From Gammaproteobacteria bacterium (GTDB taxonomy: Bacteria > Pseudomonadota > Gammaproteobacteria > SZUA-152): a stretch of DNA of 64,000 nucleotides. Where the stretch lies: positions 1-64,000 of the forward strand of contig DROS01000021.1 in assembly GCA_011321815.1 (NCBI GenBank), given 5' to 3'. The translations under genes and the position numbers were made by a program. Under the pieces are notes generated by a model. The model was not told the DNA's origin, made no database searches, and was given only the letters and a program-made list of their open reading frames with translations. Position 1 is the stretch's first letter, and the number at the start of each line of letters is the position of its first letter. Below, one piece after another: positions 41,865-51,198 of the stretch.

Positions 41865-43334
41865 TCACTTCACATCAATCATCTGTACCGTACCATCCGG
41901 CATAACCTCTGCTGTCTGTCCTTTGGGTTCTTCAAGGAAGGCAAGAATCAACAGCAGCACAAAGCCGGATACGACGCCGATGAACAGGAAGAACTGATCA
42001 TACGCCACCAGCGAATTGACGGTGAGAAAGATCACTGCACCGACATTGCCAAAAGCACCCACCATGCCGGCAATTTGCCCGGTCATGCGGCGTTGCACCA
42101 GCGGCACCATGGCGTAAACGGCACCTGATCCGGCTTTGGAGAAAATACCACCAATGATGGTGATGCCCACCACCAGCCATACCGGCCAGGCTTTTTCCAC
42201 CAGCCCCAATACCAGAAAGCTGACGGTGATGCCGGTAAAGGCTATGCCCAGTGTTAATTTGCGGCCGATTTTGTCGCTGATCCAGCCGCCACCAGGGCGT
42301 GCGAACAAGTTGATAAAAGGGTAAATGCCGGCCAGCAGTGCGGCAGTGACTTTGGGTACGTCGAACCAGTTGACGTAAAACATGGCGAGCATGGAAACCA
42401 CGGCCAGTTCGGTGCCGAAGGTGACCAGATAGGCCCAGTCGAGAATGGCCACTTGCTTGAATTTATAACGGTGCAATTCCGGTACGGGGGTTTTTAATAC
42501 ATGGCCGTTAATGTGCCAGATTTTCCATATTTGCATTCCGTAAATGCCCACCAGTGTGGTGTAAATAATCCATGTGGTGCTTTCGCCAATGAGACCCATA
42601 TTATTGGGAGACAGCTTCCAGGTAAGGATTCCCAATGCCAGGAACAGGGGGACGTTCATAAGTACGTACAGCACCAAGTCACCACCGCTGGTAATTTCCA
42701 TTGCGCCCGTTTTTTTGGGTTTAAAGTAGGTTGAACCTTTGGGGGTGTTGCTGACACGGGTGTAATACAACAGCCCATAAACAATGGCGGTGATGCTGGC
42801 GGCAGTCAGGGCGATGCGCCAGCCGTTGGCATCACCCACATTGGCGGCAATGAAGGGCAGGGTGCCAGCCGCACCGGCGGCGCCAAAGTTACCCCAGCCG
42901 CCGTAAATGCCTTGCGCCAGCCCCGTTTGTTTGGCAGGAAACCATTCGCCGATCATGCGAATACCCACCACAAAACCCGCGCCGATGAAGCCGGAAAGAA
43001 AACGCAGCAGGGCCAGTTGTTCGTAGCTGCCCGACCACGCAAAGGCGATGCTGATAACGCCACCACTGACCAATATGCCAGTGTACATGATGCGCGGGCC
43101 GAGTTTGTCCACCAGCATGCCGACGATGATACGTGCGGGGATGGTCATGGCCACGTTGAGGATCAGCAACACTTTGGCTTGCTGATCGGTAAGATCAAGC
43201 GCCTCTTTGATGAAGGGCATGATGGGACCCAGCCCCAACCACACGACAAACGTCATGAAAAATGCAAACCAGGTGTAATGCAGAATGCGGATGTTGGCTT
43301 TGCTAAAGTCGAAAATGTTGAGTTGCTGCGACAT
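41865..43334 (-). CDS. MFS nitrate/nitrite transporter (NarK/NasA family)
   Basis: A 489-residue major-facilitator protein with about 12 membrane helices and the nitrate-porter signatures: FFMTFVVWLGLGPIMPFI in helix 1, GIRMIGEWFPAKQTGLAQGIYGGWGNFGAAGAA in helix 5, and GGIFSKAGSGAVYAMVPLV in the second half. It imports nitrate for the assimilation enzymes encoded divergently. ATG 43334 follows GGAG at 9 bp. A sigma-54 promoter on the minus strand (43405-43391) precedes it, with an NtrC site about 100 bp upstream of the expected start, so expression should rise under nitrogen limitation. Confidence 0.9.
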   Translation of the reverse strand: MSQQLNIFDFSKANIRILHYTWFAFFMTFVVWLGLGPIMPFIKEALDLTDQQAKVLLILNVAMTIPARIIVGMLVDKLGPRIMYTGILVSGGVISIAFAWSGSYEQLALLRFLSGFIGAGFVVGIRMIGEWFPAKQTGLAQGIYGGWGNFGAAGAAGTLPFIAANVGDANGWRIALTAASITAIVYGLLYYTRVSNTPKGSTYFKPKKTGAMEITSGGDLVLYVLMNVPLFLALGILTWKLSPNNMGLIGESTTWIIYTTLVGIYGMQIWKIWHINGHVLKTPVPELHRYKFKQVAILDWAYLVTFGTELAVVSMLAMFYVNWFDVPKVTAALLAGIYPFINLFARPGGGWISDKIGRKLTLGIAFTGITVSFLVLGLVEKAWPVWLVVGITIIGGIFSKAGSGAVYAMVPLVQRRMTGQIAGMVGAFGNVGAVIFLTVNSLVAYDQFFLFIGVVSGFVLLLILAFLEEPKGQTAEVMPDGTVQMIDVK

Positions 43335-43390
43335 GCTTGTGATGCTCCGGATTGTGTAGGCTATGGCCACTTTTTAGCAGCATCTCTTTA

Positions 43391-43405
43391 GCAACAATTA
43401 TGCCA
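43391..43405 (-). promoter_or_regulatory. Sigma-54 promoter of the nitrate transporter gene
   Basis: The minus strand reads TGGCAT-AATTG-TTGC, matching TGGCAY-N5-TTGC with GG and GC exactly 12 bases apart. Transcription would begin near 43379, about 45 bp before the start codon. Confidence 0.75.
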
Positions 43406-43469
43406 TTATTCTATCTTGTTGTATTTGATAAAAAAATAGCTTTTCCCCCATGCTCCGGCAACAAAGTCG

Positions 43470-43484
43470 GCACCGTCACGGTGC
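43470..43484. promoter_or_regulatory. NtrC enhancer site
   Basis: GCACC-GTCAC-GGTGC is a perfect match to the NtrC dyad GCACC-N5-GGTGC. Its centre is about 98 bp upstream of the predicted transporter transcription start, the usual enhancer distance. Confidence 0.8.
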
Positions 43485-43717
43485 AGGCTTTATATGCTAG
43501 AATTCTGCCCGGTTTTGCGCCTGTTTTGACGGGGTGTCAGCAGTATGTGTTACCCGCAGGCGTTGACAGCTTTCACAACTATTCCATGTAAAAGCAGATG
43601 AATCAGTGAGTTACGGGTAGCTTTACTGTATTGCCGGTACACTGTGCCCGCACTGTTTGGCGGCTTCCACAGAAATATAAGCAAATGCTTAATAACAAGG
43701 CAGGTGATTTATTTGGC

Positions 43718-43732
43718 GCACTGTTATGGTGC
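43718..43732. promoter_or_regulatory. NtrC enhancer site
   Basis: GCACT-GTTAT-GGTGC matches the NtrC dyad with one half-site variation. Its centre is about 120 bp upstream of the predicted nirB operon start. Confidence 0.75.
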
Positions 43733-43818
43733 GTTAAATGGCGGCGTGGCGGCGCGGGGATCTGCGCTGTTGGTGGTAATCTTTTTTTAATCAGTAACAT
43801 ACATAACTTTATTATGTG

Positions 43819-43834
43819 TGGCACATGAATTGCT
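43819..43834 (+). promoter_or_regulatory. Sigma-54 promoter of the nirB operon
   Basis: TGGCAC-ATGAA-TTGCT is a complete match to the -24/-12 consensus with correct spacing. Transcription should start near 43845, leaving a leader of about 70 bases. The leader includes a small hairpin (GGCGCA 43850-43855 with TGCGCC 43869-43874). Confidence 0.85.
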
Positions 43835-43913
43835 AGAGCGCTGGGGAGCGGCGCAAAGAAAGGTATTCTGCGCCACGCCCCATTGAGATCAATTGTGTGA
43901 TCGGAGAAGTCAG

Positions 43914-46352
43914 ATGAAAGAAAAACTCGTCCTGATTGGTAACGGCATGGCAGGCATGCGGGCCATCGAGGAATTGCTCGACATTGCGCCGGAGATGTAT
44001 GACATCACCGTGTTCGGTGCGGAGCCGTACGGTAACTATAACCGTATTTTGTTGTCGCCGGTGTTGGCCGGTGAAAAGACCATTGATGACATCATGCTGA
44101 ATGATGAGCAGTGGTATGCGGACAACGGTATTGCTTTGCACAAGGGCAAAAAGGTCAGCACGGTTGATCGGCGTAATCGCAAAGTGGTGGCAGAAGACGG
44201 CACTACCGAAGAGTATGACCGCCTGTTGCTGGCCACGGGCTCCAATCCTTTCATCATTCCTGTGCCGGGACATGATTTGCCGGGGGTGATCAGTTTCCGT
44301 GACATCTACGATGTGGATGTCATGCTGGAATCTTCCAAAAAGCATAAGCATGCGGTGGTTATTGGCGGTGGCCTGTTGGGGCTTGAAGCGGCCAATGGAC
44401 TGATGTTGCAGGGGATGCACGTTACGGTGGTGCATCTTGGCGACACTTTGATGGAACGCCAGATGGATGCGGTTTCCGGTGGTATGTTGAAAAAATCACT
44501 GGAAGAACGGGGCTTGAATTTTTTGATGAATGCGAGCACTGAGGCCATTATCGGTGAGGACCGCGTCAAGGGCGTGCGGTTTAAGGACGGGCTGGAAATT
44601 GCGGCGGACCTGGTGGTGATGGCGGTGGGTATCCGCCCCAATATGGCGCTGGCTGAAAGCGTTGGCCTGCACTGTGAGCGTGGTGTGGTGGTGAATGACA
44701 CCATGCAAACCTATGACCCGAAAATTTATGCCGTGGGCGAATGTGTGCAGCACCGCGGTGAGACTTATGGTTTGGTGGCCCCTCTGTTTGAGCAGGCCAA
44801 GGTTTGCGCCAATCATCTGGCCAAGATGGGCATTGCCCGTTACGAAGGTTCTGTGACGTCGACCAAGTTGAAAGTTACGGGTATTGATCTGTTTTCAGCG
44901 GGTGATTTTATCGGTGACGATACCACCGAAGACATTGTCATGCAGGATGCTGGGCGCGGTGTTTACAAAAAAGTCGTGCTTAAAGACAACAAGATTCAGG
45001 GTGCCGTAATGTATGGTGATACCGTTGATGGCGCCTGGTACTTCCAGTTAATGCGTGATGCTACGGATGTCAGTGATTTCCGTACGGCCTTGATGCTGGG
45101 GCAGGCCCATTTGGGTGATTCGGGCCACGGTGGCAATACCGCAGCTGCGAATATGAGCGATGATATGGAAGTGTGCGGCTGCAATGGTGTGTGCAAGGGC
45201 GACATCGTCACGGCCATTACCACAAAAGGCTTGTTTACGTTAGACGATGTACGCTCACATACCAAGGCCTCCAACTCCTGTGGTTCCTGTACCGGTTTGG
45301 TGGAACAGATTCTGGCCAGCACCCTGGGCGGGGATTATTCGGCCGCACCGCACAGCAAACCCATGTGCAAGTGTACGGACTATCCGCATGATGACGTGCG
45401 CAAGGCGATTAAGGAACGACACCTTATCAGCATTCGCGCAGTGATGGATTCCATGCAATGGAAAACCGTGGATGGTTGTGCTTCCTGTCGTCCGGCGTTG
45501 AATTATTATGTGATGGCCACCTGGCCTGCTGAGGCCAAAGATGATGCGCAATCGCGTTTTATCAACGAACGCGCTCACGCCAATATTCAGAAAGACGGCA
45601 CGTATTCTGTGGTGCCACGCATGTGGGGCGGGCTGACCAGCCCGAAAGAATTGCGTGCCATTGCGGATGTGGTGGATAAATTTGATGTGCCGGAGCTGAA
45701 GGTTACCGGTGGTCAGCGTATTGATTTGTTTGGTATTAAAAAAGAAGACCTGCCCGCCGTGTGGGCGGACCTTAATGCAGCCGGCATGGTGTCCGGTCAT
45801 GCCTATGGTAAATCCCTGCGCACAGTAAAAACCTGTGTAGGTAAAACCTGGTGTCGTTTTGGTACACAGGATTCCACTTCCATAGGCGTGGAGCTGGAAA
45901 GGCTGAGCTGGGGTTCCTGGATGCCGCACAAATTCAAAATGGCGGTGTCAGGTTGTCCACGTAACTGTGCCGAAGCCACAATTAAAGATTATGGCGTGGT
46001 GTGTGTGGATTCAGGGTATGAATTACATGTGGGTGGTAACGGCGGTATTACTGTGCGTGTCACTGATCTGTTGTGCAAGGTGGAAACCGAGGAAGAGGTT
46101 TATGAATACAGCAAGGCTTTCATGCAGCTCTATCGTGAGGAAGCACATTACCTTGAGCGCACAGCACCGTGGATCGAGCGTGTTGGTTTGTCCCATATCA
46201 AGCAATATGTGGAAGAAGATGCCGATAATCGCAAAGCACTGGCCGCGCGTTTTGATGAGTCACAAAAATATGCGCAAATTGATCCCTGGGCAGAACGTGC
46301 CAGCGAAGGTGTTGCGGAACACGAATTCACTTCTTTGAAACAGATAGGGTGA
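43914..46352 (+). CDS. nirB: NADH-dependent nitrite reductase large subunit
   Basis: An 812-residue assimilatory nitrite reductase that reduces nitrite to ammonium. The N-terminal half is an FAD/NAD(P)H reductase (LVLIGNGMAGMRAIEELL; ATGSNPFI; HAVVIGGGLLGLEAANGL). Next come the BFD-like 2Fe-2S module (CGCNGVCKGDIVTAI with SCGSCTG) and nitrite/sulfite reductase ferredoxin-like domains. The sirohaem/4Fe-4S cysteines are in TCVGKTWCRFG and SGCPRNCAEA. ATG 43914 has GGAG 9 bp upstream. It is the first gene of a sigma-54-driven operon with nirD and the nitrate reductase genes. Confidence 0.95.
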   Translation: MKEKLVLIGNGMAGMRAIEELLDIAPEMYDITVFGAEPYGNYNRILLSPVLAGEKTIDDIMLNDEQWYADNGIALHKGKKVSTVDRRNRKVVAEDGTTEEYDRLLLATGSNPFIIPVPGHDLPGVISFRDIYDVDVMLESSKKHKHAVVIGGGLLGLEAANGLMLQGMHVTVVHLGDTLMERQMDAVSGGMLKKSLEERGLNFLMNASTEAIIGEDRVKGVRFKDGLEIAADLVVMAVGIRPNMALAESVGLHCERGVVVNDTMQTYDPKIYAVGECVQHRGETYGLVAPLFEQAKVCANHLAKMGIARYEGSVTSTKLKVTGIDLFSAGDFIGDDTTEDIVMQDAGRGVYKKVVLKDNKIQGAVMYGDTVDGAWYFQLMRDATDVSDFRTALMLGQAHLGDSGHGGNTAAANMSDDMEVCGCNGVCKGDIVTAITTKGLFTLDDVRSHTKASNSCGSCTGLVEQILASTLGGDYSAAPHSKPMCKCTDYPHDDVRKAIKERHLISIRAVMDSMQWKTVDGCASCRPALNYYVMATWPAEAKDDAQSRFINERAHANIQKDGTYSVVPRMWGGLTSPKELRAIADVVDKFDVPELKVTGGQRIDLFGIKKEDLPAVWADLNAAGMVSGHAYGKSLRTVKTCVGKTWCRFGTQDSTSIGVELERLSWGSWMPHKFKMAVSGCPRNCAEATIKDYGVVCVDSGYELHVGGNGGITVRVTDLLCKVETEEEVYEYSKAFMQLYREEAHYLERTAPWIERVGLSHIKQYVEEDADNRKALAARFDESQKYAQIDPWAERASEGVAEHEFTSLKQIG

Positions 46353-46357
46353 TTGTT

Positions 46358-46678
46358 ATGTCAGACTGGATTGAAGTAGGCACTATCGACGATATCCCGG
46401 TATTGGGTGCGCGGGTGGTTTCCACCGCAGATGGCAACATCGGCGTGTTTCGTACAGCCGATGATGAAATCTTTGCCCTGCGTGATGAATGCCCGCATCA
46501 AAAAGGGCCTTTGTCGCAAGGCATTGTGCATGGGAACCAGGTGACCTGTCCGCTGCACAACTGGAATATTGAGCTGGATGGTGGTGAGGCAGTGGCGCCG
46601 GATGAAGGTTGTACCGCCAGCTATCCGGTAAAAATTGAAGACGGAAAGATTTTTCTGTCACTTGTTGCGGCCGGTTAA
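46358..46678 (+). CDS. nirD: Nitrite reductase small subunit (Rieske-type)
   Basis: A 106-residue Rieske-fold subunit that pairs with NirB. The potential cluster ligands are in CPHQKGPLSQG and CPLHNWNIEL, so the CxH...CxxH motif is present here, unlike in NirD members that lost it. ATG 46358 follows the nirB stop by 5 bp with GGGTG upstream; an in-frame GTG/ATT-led extension to 46349 is not needed. The gene is certainly part of the nirB operon. Confidence 0.93.
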   Translation: MSDWIEVGTIDDIPVLGARVVSTADGNIGVFRTADDEIFALRDECPHQKGPLSQGIVHGNQVTCPLHNWNIELDGGEAVAPDEGCTASYPVKIEDGKIFLSLVAAG

Positions 46679-46712
46679 TCGCAAGACATAAATAACAGCA
46701 GCGGGGTGGAAA

Positions 46713-48908
46713 ATGCTTTTTGGGCGCAAAAAGAAAAATCCGATAAAGATTGCCGACAAAAAAGTCGAAAAATGGATGTACACGACTTGTGGTTATTGCT
46801 CTACGGGTTGCTCTATTGAAGTGGGCATCGACGCACAAAACAAGGCGGTGGCGACACGCGGTGTGGCCAGTGCCGATGTCAATCGTGGCAAGCTGTGCAT
46901 TAAAGGCATTTTTGAGACAGATATCTTTGAAGCGAGTGGTCGCGGTAAAGAGCCGCTTATCCGTGAATCGATTTACGATGATTATCGTGAAGTCGAATGG
47001 GATAAGGCCCTGGATAAGGCGGGCGCAGAAATTCAGCGTATCCAGGAAAAATACGGACGTGACTCTTTTGCCATTGTTTCCACCGGTCAGTTATTGACGG
47101 AAGAATTTTATACCCTGGGCAAATTATCCCGTGGAGTGATTGGCACCAATAATTATGATGGCAATACCACTTTGTGCATGGCCTCGGCAGTGTCTGGTTA
47201 CAAACGCTCTTTTGGTTCTGATGGTGCGCCAGGTTGTTACGAGGATTTTGAAAATACCAATTGTCTGATTGCCTTTGGTTCCAACCTGCCTGAACAGCAC
47301 CCGATTATTTACTGGCGCATGCGTGAGGCCCGTGAAAAAAGGCGCTTTCCGTTAATTGTGGTTGACCCCCGTGTCACTATGTTTGCACAGTTTGCGGATA
47401 TGCATTTGCCCATTACACCGGGCACTGACGTGGTGTTACTGAACTCATTGATGCACGTAATTCTTGCCGAAGGTCTGGAGGATCGTGAGTACATCAATAA
47501 ATATACCAATGGCATTGAAGATGTTGAGGCCTGTGTCAAGGATTACGACCCGGTCAGTGCCGCAAAGATCTGCGGCATTGATGAAGACACGATCCGCACA
47601 GTGGCGCGATTGTATGGCAAGGCCGGTGCTGCCATGTCAATCTGGACCATGGGCATTAATCAGTCCACCCACGGGTCCGATGGTGTCGTCGGTATCAATA
47701 ATCTGAACCTGATTACCGGTAACATCGGCAAGCCGGGTGGTACGTCTTTGTCGATCACTGGACAGTGTAACGCCATGGGGACACGCGAATGGTCATCGTG
47801 TTCGGGGTTGCCCGGTTATCGCTATCTGGAAAATCCACAGGACCGTGAAGATGTTGGTAAATTCTGGGGCGTTGATCCCGAATTCTTCCCTAAAAAACGA
47901 GGCCTCACAGAAACGGATATTTTCCCTGCCATTGAGACCGGGCAAATTAAAGGCTTGTGGCTGATCGCAACCAATCCGATGACCTCGATGCCAAATACCG
48001 CACGGATTCGCAAGACGCTGGAAAAGCTGGAATGTCTCATTGTGCAGGATTCCTATCGTGATGTGGAAACCACGGAGTACGCACACATCTTTTTTCCCGG
48101 TGCGGTATGGGCAGAAAAAGAGGGTGTGTTTACCAACACTGAACGCCGCGTAAACATTGTGCGCAAAGTGACAGAGCCTTACGCCAATTCCAAATCCGAT
48201 CTGTGGATTATCAGCGAAATGGCCAAACGTTTTGCACAGGGTAAAAACGTCGTCTTTCCAGATACCCCATCAAAAGTGTTTGACGAAATGCGTGAATTGT
48301 CCAGAGGCCGTATGCTGGATATCTCTGGTATGAGCCATGACAAGCTGGAAAAACAGCGTGGTTTGCAATGGCCGTGTCGTGACGGTGAGATTGATGCGGA
48401 TGGCAATACCGTTGGTGACCAGCGTCTCTATATGGATGGTAAATTCCAGCATGCAGACGGTAAAGCCAAACTGATTCCATTGCCGTTTATCGACAATAAC
48501 GAAGTGCCCGATGAGGAATATCCTTTCTGGTTGAATTCGGGACGTCTGGTTGAACATTTTCACACGCGCACCAAAACCGGCAAGGTAGGTAACTGCAATA
48601 AATACAGTCCTACCCCTTTTATGGAAATGAATCCCGATGCCGCATCCGAATTAGGTGTGGCGCATATGTCCTATGTGCGAGTGGTTTCAAAACGGGGCGA
48701 TGCTGTCGTGCTTGTGCAGCTGACACAGCGTGTGCCACATAATATGGTGTTTATTCCCTTCCACTTCCATGACTGTGTTAACCGGCTGACATTGGGTTTG
48801 CTCGATCCACACTCGCGCCAGCCCGCCTTCAAACAGAATGCGGTGCGTATTGAGCATGTGGATCAGCAGGAAGCAGCAACAATGAATGTTGAACTGCGTA
48901 AATTTTAA
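46713..48908 (+). CDS. nasA: Molybdopterin nitrate reductase catalytic subunit (NasA-like, assimilatory)
   Basis: A 731-residue Mo-bisMGD oxidoreductase. The 4Fe-4S cluster ligands are C26, C29, C33 (CGYCSTGC) and C62. The predicted Mo-ligand cysteine is C155 in TTLCMASAV, as in Nas/Nap enzymes. There is no Tat signal, so it is cytoplasmic. The C-terminal half has the molybdopterin dinucleotide-binding domain (YPFWLNSGRLVEHFHTRTKTG). It reduces imported nitrate to nitrite for NirBD. It lies 34 bp after nirD. Formate dehydrogenases are the nearest alternative, but the context makes nitrate reductase far more likely. The symbol is assigned by context. Confidence 0.85.
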   Translation: MLFGRKKKNPIKIADKKVEKWMYTTCGYCSTGCSIEVGIDAQNKAVATRGVASADVNRGKLCIKGIFETDIFEASGRGKEPLIRESIYDDYREVEWDKALDKAGAEIQRIQEKYGRDSFAIVSTGQLLTEEFYTLGKLSRGVIGTNNYDGNTTLCMASAVSGYKRSFGSDGAPGCYEDFENTNCLIAFGSNLPEQHPIIYWRMREAREKRRFPLIVVDPRVTMFAQFADMHLPITPGTDVVLLNSLMHVILAEGLEDREYINKYTNGIEDVEACVKDYDPVSAAKICGIDEDTIRTVARLYGKAGAAMSIWTMGINQSTHGSDGVVGINNLNLITGNIGKPGGTSLSITGQCNAMGTREWSSCSGLPGYRYLENPQDREDVGKFWGVDPEFFPKKRGLTETDIFPAIETGQIKGLWLIATNPMTSMPNTARIRKTLEKLECLIVQDSYRDVETTEYAHIFFPGAVWAEKEGVFTNTERRVNIVRKVTEPYANSKSDLWIISEMAKRFAQGKNVVFPDTPSKVFDEMRELSRGRMLDISGMSHDKLEKQRGLQWPCRDGEIDADGNTVGDQRLYMDGKFQHADGKAKLIPLPFIDNNEVPDEEYPFWLNSGRLVEHFHTRTKTGKVGNCNKYSPTPFMEMNPDAASELGVAHMSYVRVVSKRGDAVVLVQLTQRVPHNMVFIPFHFHDCVNRLTLGLLDPHSRQPAFKQNAVRIEHVDQQEAATMNVELRKF

Positions 48909-48922
48909 GTTCGGGGTACACC

Positions 48923-50758
48923 ATGTTTCAAGTCCGTGATGATGAACCAAAATATGCTTTTCTCTCTGACCCGGATGTGCGCGAGAAAAATGTGCACGGG
49001 AAATTTATTGAACTGGTAGAAAAATCCAGTACATTGCATGGCCAGAGTTTATACATTAATAACGATGCAGGGGTGGGTGACAACCCGAACCGCTACAAGC
49101 AGCACGGCTTTCATTTTACCGCTGATAACTGTATTGCCTGCCACGCCTGTGAAGCGGCATGCAGTGAAAAAAATGATAACCCTGCACACCTTGCTTTTCG
49201 CAGTGTCGGTTATGTGGAAGGCGGAACGTATCCGGCCTACCAACGCATGAATATTTCCATGGCCTGTAATCACTGTGACAACCCGGTTTGTCTGAAGGGT
49301 TGCCCCACTCGCGCCTATACAAAATTTGCGGAATACGGTGCGGTGTTGCAGGACCCGGATATCTGTTTTGGTTGCGGGTATTGCACCTGGGTTTGCCCTT
49401 ACAATGCACCACAACTCGACCCCGTGAAGGGGCAGGTATCGAAATGCAATATGTGTGTGGATCGCCTGGAAGCCGGTTTAAAACCCGCGTGTGTATCGGC
49501 CTGTCTGGGGGGGGCGCTGGAGTTCGGTGTTATTGAAAATACGCCGGAAAACCGTGATCAGGCCAAATTGAATATTCCGGGGTTTCCGACTACGGACATC
49601 ACGCACCCGAATATCCGTTTCCAACAAAAACGCAGCTTGCCACGTGAAATGAACCGCCCGGACTCCATGCCGCTGAAATATCATCGTGATGATGCACAGG
49701 GTAAATATGTACCGGTAGTGGATGAAGCAAAAGGCAAGCCACAGCGCCAATGGAATCTGCGCAAGCTGCTGGGCTCACACGAAAATGCCCATATTATTTT
49801 TACACTATGCGCACAAACGGTAATCGGTGCGTTCATGCTGCTGATGTTTGGGCCAGGGTTAGGTCTGTCTGCCGTGGTTACGGTTAAATCTGAAGCCTTC
49901 CTGCCACTGTTTGCCACATTGTTTGTGGTGCTGGCTGTGGGTATGTTCAAACTCAACATGCACCTGGGCAAGCCGATGCGCTTTTATCGCGGTTTTAATA
50001 ACTGGCGTCTGTCGCCAGTGAGTCGTGAAATTGCCGGCGTATCATTGTTTTTTGGTGGCATGGTGGGTTACGGATTTTTTACGACGCTAATCAACTATGA
50101 GCTGATAACGTTGCCGTTTATCCAGTGGTTGGCGACGGCATCTGCGCTGGCCGCAATACTGGGTGGAGTCGTCGGCTTTTATTACATGTACAAGCTCTAC
50201 CGTATTCCCGCCCGCCCCTACTGGAATCACTGGCAGACAGGCAGCAGTTTTGTTGCAACGGCATTAATGCTGGGTTCGGCGCTGATCTTGCTGGTGGGCG
50301 GGCTGGTTTCAGGCGCGCAGTTTATGGCGAACATGTTGCCCCAGTTAGCCTGGGTCGTCTTTGCCGGTATTGCGCTGGAAGGTATTGGTTTAGTCGCCCA
50401 TGCCCGTGATCTCAAACAACAGGGGGGGGAAGGCGCAGCCTCTCATTTTGAACAACGGACCCGTTTCGGGAATGCCTATGTCCTGCGTAATGTGCTGTTA
50501 TTGCTGAATCTTTTGTTGGTTGCTGTGCTGGCAGCAGGCCTGTTTACCCAACCGGCAACTGTTGCCGCGTTAAGTATTGTGGCCGTACTGTCGATATTGG
50601 TAATGGCGATTATCAGTCGAGCGCTATTTTATGTACTGGTTATTCCTACCACGATGCCGGGCGCATTTTTTTGGAGAAACCGGGCCTTCGAGGAACATGC
50701 CCGTAAAACCGGATTGGCCAATATGCCACAAGTGGGTGTGGTGCCGGATTCGCATTAA
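48923..50758 (+). CDS. DmsB-DmsC-type fusion: four-cluster ferredoxin plus quinol-oxidising membrane anchor
   Basis: A 611-residue protein. Residues 1 to about 245 are a DmsB-like ferredoxin with four cysteine groups (CIACHACEAAC, CNHCDNPVCLKGC, CFGCGYCTWVC and CNMCVDRLEAGLKPACVSAC). Residues about 285-600 form a DmsC-like anchor with roughly eight membrane helices. It probably feeds quinol electrons to the nitrate reductase encoded 14 bp upstream. The usual assimilatory partners are an NADH/ferredoxin diaphorase (NasB/C), so this is a quinol-linked variant. The two DmsB and DmsC parts are joined in one frame without any visible linker stop. Confidence 0.88.
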   Translation: MFQVRDDEPKYAFLSDPDVREKNVHGKFIELVEKSSTLHGQSLYINNDAGVGDNPNRYKQHGFHFTADNCIACHACEAACSEKNDNPAHLAFRSVGYVEGGTYPAYQRMNISMACNHCDNPVCLKGCPTRAYTKFAEYGAVLQDPDICFGCGYCTWVCPYNAPQLDPVKGQVSKCNMCVDRLEAGLKPACVSACLGGALEFGVIENTPENRDQAKLNIPGFPTTDITHPNIRFQQKRSLPREMNRPDSMPLKYHRDDAQGKYVPVVDEAKGKPQRQWNLRKLLGSHENAHIIFTLCAQTVIGAFMLLMFGPGLGLSAVVTVKSEAFLPLFATLFVVLAVGMFKLNMHLGKPMRFYRGFNNWRLSPVSREIAGVSLFFGGMVGYGFFTTLINYELITLPFIQWLATASALAAILGGVVGFYYMYKLYRIPARPYWNHWQTGSSFVATALMLGSALILLVGGLVSGAQFMANMLPQLAWVVFAGIALEGIGLVAHARDLKQQGGEGAASHFEQRTRFGNAYVLRNVLLLLNLLLVAVLAAGLFTQPATVAALSIVAVLSILVMAIISRALFYVLVIPTTMPGAFFWRNRAFEEHARKTGLANMPQVGVVPDSH

Positions 50759-51198
50759 AATACCCATAGTATTTGGAATGTAAATAGCAAGCATGCGTCA
50801 CTTCATTTCATGGCGAGAAAAAAGGGACTTTCCTACCGCCGTGGAATGAAGCGAGCATGTAATTTGTACTTTGGGTGCTTTCGACCCAGGCGTTTTTTAT
50901 TCAGTTTTTTTCCGTATCTTTGCGCCATCGTAATACCGCGCAGACCGGTGACACATCTCGCGTCGCCACCGTTTCCAGGACGCTGGGAATGCTAAAGTTT
51001 TTCCCCTGTTGACCGCCTTATTAAAGGTGAATCTCTCTGACGCTTAGTGCGTAATTTGTGTTGTGTCGGCCGAGCAAACACAATTAAATCAATCAGTTAT
51101 ATGGATTATGTTGTTTTGCAGAAAGGAATTTCCAGCCTGCAAACAGTTGACTGGGCGATATTTAAGCAAAAAAACAGATAAAGATACGGGGAAATTTA
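50759..51198. other. Intergenic region between the nitrate reductase operon and the Wsp operon
   Basis: No gene is evident. An imperfect inverted repeat (about 50791-50813 with 50839-50859, sharing CATGC and TTCATT parts) may terminate the nitrate reductase operon. The Wsp promoter should lie in the last 150 bp, but I see no clear -35/-10 or sigma-54 match. Confidence 0.4.

Noticed and set aside
43850..43874. ANTAR (NasR/NasT-type) antitermination leader upstream of nirB
   Set aside because: The small hairpin has a 13-base loop, not paired hexaloops, and no terminator follows before the start codon.
43893..43902. FNR box near the nirB start (TTGAGATCAA)
   Set aside because: The half-sites lack the four-base spacer of TTGAT-N4-ATCAA, and the position is downstream of the sigma-54 start.
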